DNA from: Hymenobacter rubidus
Lineage (GTDB): Bacteria > Bacteroidota > Bacteroidia > Cytophagales > Hymenobacteraceae
Direction: 5' to 3'
Length of the DNA: 64,000 nt
Assembly: GCF_016734815.1 (NCBI RefSeq)
Contig: NZ_JAERQF010000026.1
Location: 16,552-80,551, forward strand
Shown here: positions 32,912-40,067 of the stretch, in pieces
Layout: each line of letters opens with the position of its first letter
How positions within the stretch are numbered: the first letter of the stretch is position 1
Translations under genes and position numbers: made by a program
Notes under the pieces: generated by a model
Databases searched by the model: none
What the model was told of the DNA's origin: nothing
The model's input: the letters and a program-made list of their open reading frames with translations, nothing else

Positions 32912-34777
32912 ATGCGCTTCTTTTGCCTCTTCCTCGGTTTCCTCTGGTTCCGCACCGCATTGGCGCAGCCCACGCTGCCGGTGCCGCGCAACCTGCAAGC
33001 CACCTATGCCAAGGGCACCCGCAGCCCTACCGGCCAGCCCGGCCCCAACTACTGGCAGAACACGGCCGATTACGACCTCAACGTCACGTTCGACCCCAGC
33101 ACGCGCCGCGTGGCGGGCACCGTCGAAATCCGCTACCTCAACAACAGCCCCGATTCCCTGAGCCAGCTCTGGTTCAAGCTCTACCCCAACCTGTACCAGA
33201 AGGGAGCGCCCCGCAGCAAATCCTTTGCCCCGGAGGATATCGGCGACGGCATCAGCCTTTCGGCGCTCAGCATCAACGGCGAAACCTTTGAGGTGGGCAA
33301 GCTGGCCATCGAGGCGACAAACATGGCCGTGCCCCTGCGCCGGGCCATCGGTACCCATCAGGCGGCCACCATCAAAGCCACCTACTCCTACATCCTCAAC
33401 AAAGGCTCGCACCAACGCACCGGCGAGATTGAGCCGGGGGCTGACTTCGTGGCCTATTTCTTCCCGCGCATTGCCGTGTACGACGACATCGACGGCTGGA
33501 ACAAGGTGCCCTACACCGGCGACCAGGAGTTCTACAACGACTTCTGCAATTTCAAAGCCGCCATCGCCGTGCCCAAGGACTTCGTGGTGTGGGCCACCGG
33601 CGACCTGACCAATGCCGACCAGGTGCTGACCAAAAAGTACGCCCAACGCCTGCGCGACGCCGAGCAGAAGGATGCCGTCGTTTCCATCATCAGTCCCGAG
33701 GATGCCAAGCGCCGCGACATCGTGGCGCCTAACGCCCAAAACACCTGGCGCTTCGAGGCGAAGAACGTGACCGACTTTGTGTTTGCCACCGCCGACCATT
33801 ACGTGTGGCAAAGCACCAGCCTGGTCGTTGACCCCACCACCAAGCGCCGCACCCGCGTCGATGCCGTGTACAACACCAAGCACGAAGACTACAAGGAAGT
33901 TATCAACTACAGCCGCAAAACGGTGGAGGCCATGAGCTACACCTTCCCGAAGTGGCCCTTTCCCTACGCCCACGAAACGGTGTTCGACGGCCTCGACCAG
34001 ATGGAATACCCGATGATGGTGAACGATAACCCCACGCCCACCAGCGAAGACGCCATCGAGCTGACCGACCACGAAATCTTCCACACGATGTTCCCCTTCT
34101 ACATGGGCATCAACGAAACCAAGTACGGCTGGATGGATGAGGGCTGGGCCACCATCGGCGAGTGGCTGATTTCGAGCATCATCGACCCGAAGCTGGACGA
34201 CGACTACGGCGTGGCCCGCTACGCCCAGTACGCCGCCACCGAAAGCGACGCACCCATCGTCACGCTCAGTACCCAGGAAAGCGGCATGTCGTTCTTCCTC
34301 AATTCATACCCCAAGCCGGGCATGGGCTATTTATACGTGAAGGACCTGCTGGGCGACGAGCTGTTCACCAAAGCCCTGCACACTTACATCCGCACCTGGA
34401 ACGGCAAGCACCCCATGCCCTACGACTTTTTCAACTCAATGAATGCCGGCGCGGGCCGCAACCTCAACTGGTTCTGGCAGCGCTGGTTTTTCGACGGCGG
34501 CTACCCCGATTTGGCCATTGCCACCGTCACCAAAACCGCCACCGGCTACGACCTCACCATCCAAGCCAAAGGCACCAAGCCCGTTCCCGTCGACCTCACC
34601 CTCACCTTTGCCGACAACACCACCCAGAAAATCCACCGCAGCATCGCCGTCTGGGAAACCGGGGCCACGTCCATCACCATCCCCGTCCTCACCAAGCAGC
34701 CGCTGAAGCGCGTGACGCTGGGCGCTACGCTGGTGCCGGACAGCTATCCGGCGGATAATGTGTGGGAGGGGAAGTAG
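32912..34777 (+). CDS. Exported M1-family zinc metallopeptidase
   Basis: 621 residues from ATG 32912 with a signal peptide ending ALAQ. The gluzincin motif HEIFH is at 387-391 and the third ligand Glu410 in WMDEGWA follows at the HExxH-x18-E spacing. Upstream, GLDQMEYPMMV replaces the usual GxMEN exopeptidase motif, as in Bacteroidota M1-like aminopeptidases. The N-terminal half is the beta-saddle domain (YDLNVTFDPSTRRVAGTVEIRYLNNS) and the C-terminus a small beta domain. Probably a periplasmic aminopeptidase for peptide nutrition. Followed by REP elements. Confidence 0.93.
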   Translation: MRFFCLFLGFLWFRTALAQPTLPVPRNLQATYAKGTRSPTGQPGPNYWQNTADYDLNVTFDPSTRRVAGTVEIRYLNNSPDSLSQLWFKLYPNLYQKGAPRSKSFAPEDIGDGISLSALSINGETFEVGKLAIEATNMAVPLRRAIGTHQAATIKATYSYILNKGSHQRTGEIEPGADFVAYFFPRIAVYDDIDGWNKVPYTGDQEFYNDFCNFKAAIAVPKDFVVWATGDLTNADQVLTKKYAQRLRDAEQKDAVVSIISPEDAKRRDIVAPNAQNTWRFEAKNVTDFVFATADHYVWQSTSLVVDPTTKRRTRVDAVYNTKHEDYKEVINYSRKTVEAMSYTFPKWPFPYAHETVFDGLDQMEYPMMVNDNPTPTSEDAIELTDHEIFHTMFPFYMGINETKYGWMDEGWATIGEWLISSIIDPKLDDDYGVARYAQYAATESDAPIVTLSTQESGMSFFLNSYPKPGMGYLYVKDLLGDELFTKALHTYIRTWNGKHPMPYDFFNSMNAGAGRNLNWFWQRWFFDGGYPDLAIATVTKTATGYDLTIQAKGTKPVPVDLTLTFADNTTQKIHRSIAVWETGATSITIPVLTKQPLKRVTLGATLVPDSYPADNVWEGK

Positions 34778-34782
34778 GTTTA

Positions 34783-34940
34783 GCCCCAGCGGGGCGACAT
34801 ATCGGTAGCTAGCACCGCCACCGAAAACCCCTAAGCCCCAGCGGGGCGACACGAACGGTATAACGATTGGTGTCGCCCCACTGGGGCTTTAGTTGTTCAG
34901 CTGTCTTAGCCTCTACCAATATGCCGCCCCGCTGGGGCTA
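34783..34940. repeat. Upstream REP cluster of the RAYT element
   Basis: Four GC-rich short palindromic units: GCCCCAGCGGGGCGACAT at 34783, the same at 34834 ending GACAC, an inverted copy GTCGCCCCACTGGGGC at 34872, and CTACCAATATGCCGCCCC with GCTGGGGC at 34913-34940. Two are direct, two inverse, giving BIME-like pairs. Confidence 0.88.
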
Positions 34941-35021
34941 CCCAATTACTACTTATCCTACACCATTATATTACTAATATCCCGCCACCAGGGCGGCCGA
35001 ATTGCCTCCCAATTCCCTCGC

Positions 35022-35492
35022 ATGGCCAACACCTACACACAAATTCACCTGCACATTGTCTTTGCTGTGCGAGGCCGGGCATCGCTGATTCCCGTGGCGC
35101 ACGCCGAGACCCTGTACCGGTACATGACTGGCATTATCACCCAGCAGGGCCAGAAGCTGCTTGTCATAAACGGGATGCCCGACCATTTGCACATTCTTAT
35201 TGGCCTGCGGCCGGACAAGGCCCTTTCCGACTTGATTCGGGTGGTGAAGGCCAGTTCCTCCAAGTTTATCAACGAGCAAAAATGGTTACCGGGTAAATTT
35301 GCCTGGCAAGAAGGATTTGGCGCATTCTCCTACGGCGCGTCCCAATTACCAGCGGTTATCAACTACATCGAGCAGCAACAGGCGCACCATGCGAAGCGGA
35401 CGTTTGCCCAGGAATACGAGTTGCTGTTGCAGCATTTCGGCATTGAATACAATCCCGCTTATGTATTTATGCCAGTTGATGACGGAGGCTAA
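35022..35492 (+). CDS. REP-associated tyrosine transposase (RAYT, IS200/IS605-like Y1)
   Basis: 156 residues from ATG 35022. HUH nuclease of the TnpA/REP group: MPDHLHILIGL holds the HUH pair (His55, His57) and VINYIEQQQAHH holds the probable nucleophile Tyr115. FAWQEGFGAFSYGASQ before it is typical of TnpA-like proteins. RAYTs process single-stranded REP hairpins; this is family knowledge. No TnpB accompanies it. It is bracketed by GC-rich REP elements (34783-34940, 35506-35580) that share an 18-base motif, so gene and repeats form one unit. Domesticated RAYTs usually lack IS ends, as here. Confidence 0.9.
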   Translation: MANTYTQIHLHIVFAVRGRASLIPVAHAETLYRYMTGIITQQGQKLLVINGMPDHLHILIGLRPDKALSDLIRVVKASSSKFINEQKWLPGKFAWQEGFGAFSYGASQLPAVINYIEQQQAHHAKRTFAQEYELLLQHFGIEYNPAYVFMPVDDGG

Positions 35493-35505
35493 TGGCGCAA
35501 CAGCC

Positions 35506-35580
35506 GTGCCGCCCCGCTGGGGCTTCATTCGCTTATCCAGTTCATTCTACTACCAATATGCCGCCCCTCCGGGGCTTTTC
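35506..35580. repeat. Downstream REP pair of the RAYT element
   Basis: GCCGCCCCGCTGGGGCTT at about 35508 and CTACCAATATGCCGCCCC at 35550-35567 closing with GGGGC. The 18-base motif repeats exactly the one at 34913-34930. The last hairpin lies 5 to 25 bases before the rnpB -7 box. Confidence 0.85.
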
Positions 35581-35584
35581 TTTC

Positions 35585-35592
35585 TATCTTTG
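35585..35592 (+). promoter_or_regulatory. rnpB -7 box (TATCTTTG)
   Basis: Exact TAnnTTTG, 8 bases before the start of the predicted RNA. The corresponding -33 region falls in the last REP hairpin of the RAYT element. Confidence 0.8.
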
Positions 35593-35599
35593 CCCGCAG

Positions 35600-36075
35600 T
35601 GATGGGTCGCCTCACCGCGGCGCCTTCGGGCGACGAGGAAAGTCCGGGCAACGCAGAGCACCCTGCTTCCTAACGGGAAGGACTGGCAAGTATAATGCGA
35701 ACCAGGACAGCCAGTGCCACAGAAAAGTACCGCCGTTCTCATTTAACAATTAACATTCATCATTTAACAAAATGTCTGATTATCAGGACGACTGTTAAAT
35801 ATTAATTGATAAATGTTAAATGAAAAAGGTAAGGGTGAAAAGGTGCGGTAAGAGCGCACCAGCGGGCGGGTGACCGTCCCGGCTGGGTAAACCTCAGGGG
35901 TTGAAAGACCAAATAAGCTGGTAGGCGGCAAGCTGCGCAAGCAGCTTGCCGCACCGGGCGGCTCGTCCGGCGCCAGCGGGTAGGTTGATGGAGCCTTTCC
36001 GCGAGGACTGGCCTAGATAAATGGTGAGGCAGTGGCTTCGGCCACGGACAAAACCCGGCTTACAGACCCATCACC
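35600..36075 (+). ncRNA. rnpB: RNase P RNA, bacterial type A, with AT-rich P12
   Basis: About 476 nt. P1 forms between TGATGGGTC (start) and GACCCATCA (end). The conserved CR I element GAGGAAAGTCCGGGC is at 35635-35650, the CR II/III region is GGTAAGGGTGAAAAGGTGCGGTAAGAGCGCACC after 35827, and CR IV/V appear as GGTAAACC, AGACCAAATA and GAGGACTGGCCTAGATAAATGG. The catalytic RNA trims tRNA 5' leaders together with RnpA. The P12 arm, normally GC-rich, is replaced by an AT-rich hairpin of about 90 bases (35735-35827). It has its own promoter and shares its terminator with the convergent cytochrome gene. Confidence 0.95.
35739..35823. repeat. AT-rich inverted repeat inside rnpB (P12 region)
   Basis: Arms TCATTTAACA and TGTTAAATGA pair perfectly at the base; a further, imperfect pairing (ATTTAACA with TGTTAAAT) lies nearer the loop, so the arms are each about 31 bases. 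Composition contrasts sharply with the GC-rich RNA around it. Confidence 0.8.
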
Positions 36076-36082
36076 CAACTAC

Positions 36083-36117
36083 AAAAAAGGCCACTCCCGC
36101 TCAGGAGTGGCCTTTTT
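36083..36117. terminator. Bidirectional intrinsic terminator of rnpB and the cytochrome c gene
   Basis: AAAAAGGCCACTCC, 6-base loop, complement and five T; symmetric T-runs on both strands. Ends rnpB on the plus strand and the cytochrome gene on the minus strand. Confidence 0.9.
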
Positions 36118-36144
36118 CTATGGTAGCGCTAGTGGTTTGCCGCT

Positions 36145-36591
36145 CTACTTCTTCGCTCCGGTGCGCACGGCCTTCACTTCGGCCACCGTCACGGCGCTGG
36201 CTTTGTTGCCGAAGCCATTGCGGATGTACGTCAGCACGTCGGCCATTTGCTGGTCGTTGAGGTAGGTCTGGGCGGGCATTACGCCGTGGTATTCCTCGCC
36301 GTTGATGTCCACCCCTTTCAGGCCGTTGAGGAGCACGCCGATGAGGCGGGTTTTGTCGCCCAGCACGTAGTCGGTTTTGGCCAGGGGCGGGTTCAGGCCG
36401 TCCACGCCGAGGCCATCGGCCTGGTGGCAGGTGAGGCAATTTTGGGTGTAGATGGACTTGCCTTTGAGGACGGCGGCCGAAGAGGCCGCCACGGCTTTTC
36501 GGGCCGGTGCTTTTGGGGCCGGCTTTTTCTGGGCCAGGGCGGGGCTGCCGGCCAGGGCCAGCAGCGCCAGCAGAACGAGGGACTTTCTCAC
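36145..36591 (-). CDS. Periplasmic cytochrome c, partner of the sugar dehydrogenase
   Basis: 148 residues from the GTG at 36591, chosen because the residues that follow (RKSLVLLALLALAGSPALAQ) form a signal peptide while the longer frame overlaps the upstream gene. One haem c motif CLTCH at residues 52-56 and an axial Met105 in GVMPAQ mark a single-haem class I cytochrome. A Lys/Ala/Pro-rich linker separates the signal peptide from the haem domain. It follows the PQQ-type dehydrogenase gene by 8 bases on the same strand, so it is probably the electron acceptor of that enzyme. Confidence 0.9.
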   Translation of the reverse strand: MRKSLVLLALLALAGSPALAQKKPAPKAPARKAVAASSAAVLKGKSIYTQNCLTCHQADGLGVDGLNPPLAKTDYVLGDKTRLIGVLLNGLKGVDINGEEYHGVMPAQTYLNDQQMADVLTYIRNGFGNKASAVTVAEVKAVRTGAKK

Positions 36592-36599
36592 GGGCAGGC

Positions 36600-37880
36600 T
36601 TATTTCTTGGTGTACATGATGCGGTAGATGGTGCCGGCCTTGTCGTCGCTCACGTAGAGCGAGCCATCCGGGCCCTGGGCCAGGCCGCAGGGCTTGTGGT
36701 CGGCGCGGCCGCTGGCCACCTTCTCCGGCGAGCCGGCAAAGTTGTCGGCAAACACTTCCCAAGGGCCGCTGGCCTTGCCATTTTTGAAAGGCTGAAACAC
36801 CACGTAATAGCCTTTCTGGGGCTCGGGCGCCCGGTTCCAGGAGCCGTGGAAGGCAATGAACGCGCCGTTGCGGTACTTCTCCGGAAACATAGTGCCGGTG
36901 TAGAACAGCAGGCCGTCGGGGGCCATGTGGGCGGGGTAGGCGGCGGCGGGCTCCAGGTACTTGGGGTCGGCCAGCTTCTTGCCGTCGCCGCCGTACTCGG
37001 GGGCCAGGATTTTCTGGTGCGTCAGGCCGTTGTAATACAGGAAGGGCCAGCCGGCGTTGGCGCCCTGCTTGATTTCATAGAGGCACTCGGCGGGCAGCTC
37101 GGCCGATTGCTTGGTGTCGTACATGGCCGGGAAGATGTCGTGCAGCTGGTCGCGGCCGTGCTGCATCACGAAGAGCTGGTTGTTCTGCTGGTTCCAGTCG
37201 AGGCCCACCACGTTGCGCAGGCCGGTGGCGTAGCGCATGCCGCTGCCGTAGGTCTGCCCCGCCTTGTCGGCCCGGAACCGCCAGATACCGCCCGCCGAAT
37301 CCAGAATCGGGCAGTTCTGCCGGCCCATCGAGCCCTTTTCCCGGTCTTTCACCTGGCAGGAGTTCGAATAGGCGCCCACGTTCACGTAGATATTGCCCGC
37401 GTTGTCGAGCACGATGGACTTGCTCTCGTGCTCGCCGCGGTTCAGCAGGCCCGTCACGATTTTTTCGGGCTGGGCAGGGTTTTCCACTTCGCCTTTGGCG
37501 CTGAGCTTGTAGCGGTACACGTCCTCATCGGACGAGGCGTAGAGGTAGCCGCCCTTGGCGTAGATGCCCGTGCCGCCGTAGCTGCCGAAGCCACCCGCCA
37601 CGGTGGCTTTGCCGGTGGCGGTGGGGTGTAGCTCCAGAATGCCCTTGCCATCTTTGGGCCGGTTCAGCTTCACGAAGATGTTGCCTTCGGGCGTCACGGC
37701 CAGGTGGCGGGCGCGGCCGCCGGTTTCGGCCACTACCAGCGCGCCGAACCCGGCCGGCAGCTTCAGGCCGGCGTTGTTGGGGTCGGGGGCGAGGGTGGGT
37801 TTGGAAGTGAGGGAATAGAGGCCAAGGCTGCTGGCAAGCGCGGCCGTGAACAGCAATGGGCGGGACAGGTTACTTTTCAT
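36600..37880 (-). CDS. PQQ-dependent sugar dehydrogenase-like protein
   Basis: 426 residues. Signal-anchor or signal peptide, then a six-bladed propeller of the soluble glucose dehydrogenase / sorbosone dehydrogenase type. Visible cues: PAGFGALVVAETGGRARHLAVTPEGNIFV, YGSGMRYATGLRNVVGLDWNQQNNQLFVMQHGRDQLHDI (the RNxxG and HGRDQ region of the PQQ pocket), AHMAPDGLLFYTG, FHGSWNRAPEPQKGY, and the closing LAQGPDGSLYVSDDKAGTIYRI. The protein oxidises a sugar or alcohol in the periplasm and passes electrons on; the co-transcribed cytochrome c supports this. Substrate unknown. Confidence 0.9.
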   Translation of the reverse strand: MKSNLSRPLLFTAALASSLGLYSLTSKPTLAPDPNNAGLKLPAGFGALVVAETGGRARHLAVTPEGNIFVKLNRPKDGKGILELHPTATGKATVAGGFGSYGGTGIYAKGGYLYASSDEDVYRYKLSAKGEVENPAQPEKIVTGLLNRGEHESKSIVLDNAGNIYVNVGAYSNSCQVKDREKGSMGRQNCPILDSAGGIWRFRADKAGQTYGSGMRYATGLRNVVGLDWNQQNNQLFVMQHGRDQLHDIFPAMYDTKQSAELPAECLYEIKQGANAGWPFLYYNGLTHQKILAPEYGGDGKKLADPKYLEPAAAYPAHMAPDGLLFYTGTMFPEKYRNGAFIAFHGSWNRAPEPQKGYYVVFQPFKNGKASGPWEVFADNFAGSPEKVASGRADHKPCGLAQGPDGSLYVSDDKAGTIYRIMYTKK

Positions 37881-37950
37881 GTAAACGTGGTTGAGGAATT
37901 GACGCTATACGGCGAAGGTAGCTGGCAGATGTAACCGCGCCAGCCGTTTT

Positions 37951-38037
37951 TTGTGAGGGAAGCTTTAGCTTGCCGTCCGAATTCCCGTATCACTGCCAGC
38001 GCTGCCCCCTGCCGCCCAGCTAAAGCTTCCCTCACAA
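37951..38037. repeat. Perfect 20-bp inverted repeat before the NtrC-like gene
   Basis: Arms TTGTGAGGGAAGCTTTAGCT (37951-37970) and its exact complement (38018-38037) flank a 47-base loop. The right arm ends 2 bases before the ATG at 38040. Confidence 0.9.
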
Positions 38038-38039
38038 CC

Positions 38040-39206
38040 ATGCCCCGCATCCTCATCATCGACGACGAAAAAGCCATCCGCAACACGCTGAAGGAGATTC
38101 TGGAATTTGAAGATTATAAAGTTGACCAGGCCGAAGACGGCCCCGCCGGCCTCGACATGCTTATCCAGCAGAAGTACGATGTGGTGCTCTGCGACATCCG
38201 CATGCCCAAAATGGACGGCCTCGAAGTGCTGGAGCGCGCCCAGAAAATGGGCACTGAGGCGGCCTTCATCATGGTTTCGGCCCACGGCAGCATCGATACG
38301 GCCGTGGAAGCCACCAAGAAAGGCGCCTACGACTTCCTGCCCAAGCCCCCCGACCTCAACCGCCTGCTCGTCACCGTCCGCAACGCCCTCGACCGAACCA
38401 AGCTCGTGACCGAGAGCAAGACGCTGAAAAAGAAGCTGTCCGTCACTTCCAAGGGCTCCGAAATGGTGGGCTCCTCGGCGGCGCTGGGCGCCGTGCGCAA
38501 GGCCATCGAAAAGGTTGCTCCCACCGATGCCCGCGTGCTCATCACCGGCCCAAACGGCGCCGGCAAGGAAATGGTAGCCCGCCAGCTGCACGAGCTCAGC
38601 CCCCGCGCCCAGGGCCCGCTGGTAGAAGTAAACTGCGCCGCCATCCCGTCGGAGCTGATTGAGAGCGAGCTGTTTGGCCACGAAAAAGGCTCTTTCACCT
38701 CGGCCGTGAAGCAGCGCATCGGCAAGTTTGAACAGGCCGACGGCGGTACGCTCTTCCTCGACGAAATTGGCGACATGAGCCTCTCGGCCCAGGCCAAGGT
38801 GCTGCGCGCCCTGCAGGAAAACAAAATCACCCGCGTGGGCGGCGAAAAAGAAATTTCGGTGAACGTGCGCGTCCTCGCCGCCACCAACAAAAACTTGCTC
38901 CAGGAAATCGCCGACCGCAACTTCCGCGAAGACCTCTACCACCGCCTCTCGGTCATTCTGATTCAAGTTCCCGCCCTCAACGACCGCCGCGAAGACATCC
39001 CGGAATTAATTGGGAAATTCCTCAACGACATCGCCGCCGACTACGGCACCAAGCCTAAGAAAATCGACCCCGCCGCCTTGGAATACCTGAAAGGCCTGGA
39101 CTGGCGCGGTAATATTCGCGAGCTGCGCAACGTGGTGGAACGCCTCGTGATTATGAGCGACGACACGATTTCGGAAAGCGACGCGAAGGCGTTTGCGGGG
39201 AAGTAG
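38040..39206 (+). CDS. NtrC-type response regulator with AAA+ domain, no DNA-binding domain
   Basis: 388 residues from ATG 38040. Receiver domain (1 to about 118) with IDDE at 7-10, phospho-acceptor Asp52 in LCDIRMPKMDG and Lys in FLPKPP. The sigma-54-interacting AAA+ domain (about 145-375) has Walker A ITGPNGAGKE near 168-177 (common form GESGTGKE), the loop GSFTSA at 217-222 where GAFTGA normally contacts sigma-54, Walker B GGTLFLDEIGDM, and WRGNIRELRNVVERLVIMSD. The protein ends soon after, lacking the Fis-type helix-turn-helix. It may act without binding DNA. No sensor kinase adjoins. Confidence 0.9.
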   Translation: MPRILIIDDEKAIRNTLKEILEFEDYKVDQAEDGPAGLDMLIQQKYDVVLCDIRMPKMDGLEVLERAQKMGTEAAFIMVSAHGSIDTAVEATKKGAYDFLPKPPDLNRLLVTVRNALDRTKLVTESKTLKKKLSVTSKGSEMVGSSAALGAVRKAIEKVAPTDARVLITGPNGAGKEMVARQLHELSPRAQGPLVEVNCAAIPSELIESELFGHEKGSFTSAVKQRIGKFEQADGGTLFLDEIGDMSLSAQAKVLRALQENKITRVGGEKEISVNVRVLAATNKNLLQEIADRNFREDLYHRLSVILIQVPALNDRREDIPELIGKFLNDIAADYGTKPKKIDPAALEYLKGLDWRGNIRELRNVVERLVIMSDDTISESDAKAFAGK

Positions 39207-39222
39207 AAAACAGCCGCATTTG

Positions 39223-39272
39223 GTAGGAAAGGCAGCGCCCGAATCAATTGATTCGGGCGCTGCCTTTCCTAC
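39223..39272. terminator. Perfect 50-base palindrome, probable terminator
   Basis: A gapless perfect palindrome of 25 + 25 bases centred on TCAATTGA, arms GTAGGAAAGGCAGCGCCCGA and complement. It starts 16 bases after the regulator stop codon. The lower stem CCTTTCC gives a weak U-tract on either strand. Confidence 0.7.
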
Positions 39273-39304
39273 TGCTACGTGGAACAACTTTAAGAAACAA
39301 GGCA

Positions 39305-39457
39305 TTTAGAGCGGTTTTCAGGTCAGTATACAGTCGATGGAAGTAGCGCGAACTTTGTAGTTCGCGTCCCTGCACAGATTGTAAACGTTGAAACGGCGCG
39401 GGCACGCGAACTACAAAGTTCGCGCTACGGTACACCAACCCGAAAACTGCTCTAAAA
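39305..39457. repeat. Nested palindrome with hairpins inside each arm
   Basis: Outer arms TTTAGAGCGGTTTTCAGGT and AACCCGAAAACTGCTCTAA (imperfect). Inner arms 39343-39367 and 39404-39428 are a perfect 25-bp inverted pair, and each inner arm is itself a hairpin, CGCGAACT-TTGT-AGTTCGCG, so four foldable units occur in 150 bases. No gene in the 264 bases from 39207 to 39470. Confidence 0.85.
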
Positions 39458-39470
39458 ACATCCGCTCCAT

Positions 39471-39932
39471 TTACTTCCTGCTGTTCACCGCGGCTTTTGT
39501 CAAGGAAACATAAACCTCAGCCTGAAGTTTCCATATATTGTGGGTCTTTCGCCACATAGCAGAATAATTGCCGCCTTTGATAGGCAAATTTGTTGCCGTC
39601 CATTTTCCTGTTTCCCAGGCTAGGCTATCGGTTTCACTGATAATGATTTCTTGTGGTGTCCGAACATAAATAACATTGGGTCTTGCAGCAAGGGACCGTG
39701 ACCACGCAGCAATACAAGAGTCTTTACCCACCCGAATAGAGCCATTCCCAGCTACAACAACAAAATCATCCCGCCAATGCCTGGCTATGCCGGCAACATC
39801 ATGTTCAGAAATGGATTTATTCGATGCATCTCTTTCCGCTTTAATAGCTACAATATCATGTTGTTTTTGAGATTGAGCTGAAGCTAATTCAGCGCAAAAT
39901 GAAAGAAAAAGAACGAGTGCTATTTTTTGCAT
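39471..39932 (-). CDS. Exported NTF2-like/DUF4440 protein
   Basis: 153 residues with a signal peptide ending ASAQ. The cystatin-like alpha+beta pattern of NTF2/SnoaL proteins is visible: DIVAIKAERDASNKSISEHDVAGIARHWRDDFVVVAGNG, then GKDSCIAAWSRSL, VRTPQEIIISETDSLAWETGKWT, and YSAMWRKTHNIWKLQAEVYV, the usual W-K-I/L closing strand. Function not predictable; these domains often bind small ligands or serve in cell-envelope stress responses. Codon use is clearly AT-rich relative to the window, shared with the next gene. Confidence 0.85.
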   Translation of the reverse strand: MQKIALVLFLSFCAELASAQSQKQHDIVAIKAERDASNKSISEHDVAGIARHWRDDFVVVAGNGSIRVGKDSCIAAWSRSLAARPNVIYVRTPQEIIISETDSLAWETGKWTATNLPIKGGNYSAMWRKTHNIWKLQAEVYVSLTKAAVNSRK

Positions 39933-40067
39933 ACCAAATTTTCAATAATGAAGTTTTTGAAATTTCGGCTAACGTTACACGGCTTTGTGATGTGCGGGTA
40001 TTCCGTGTTTCACAGTTTAAATTTATTACATAAGTCAATAGAATTGCAATTGCTCAGCGCTTATTCA

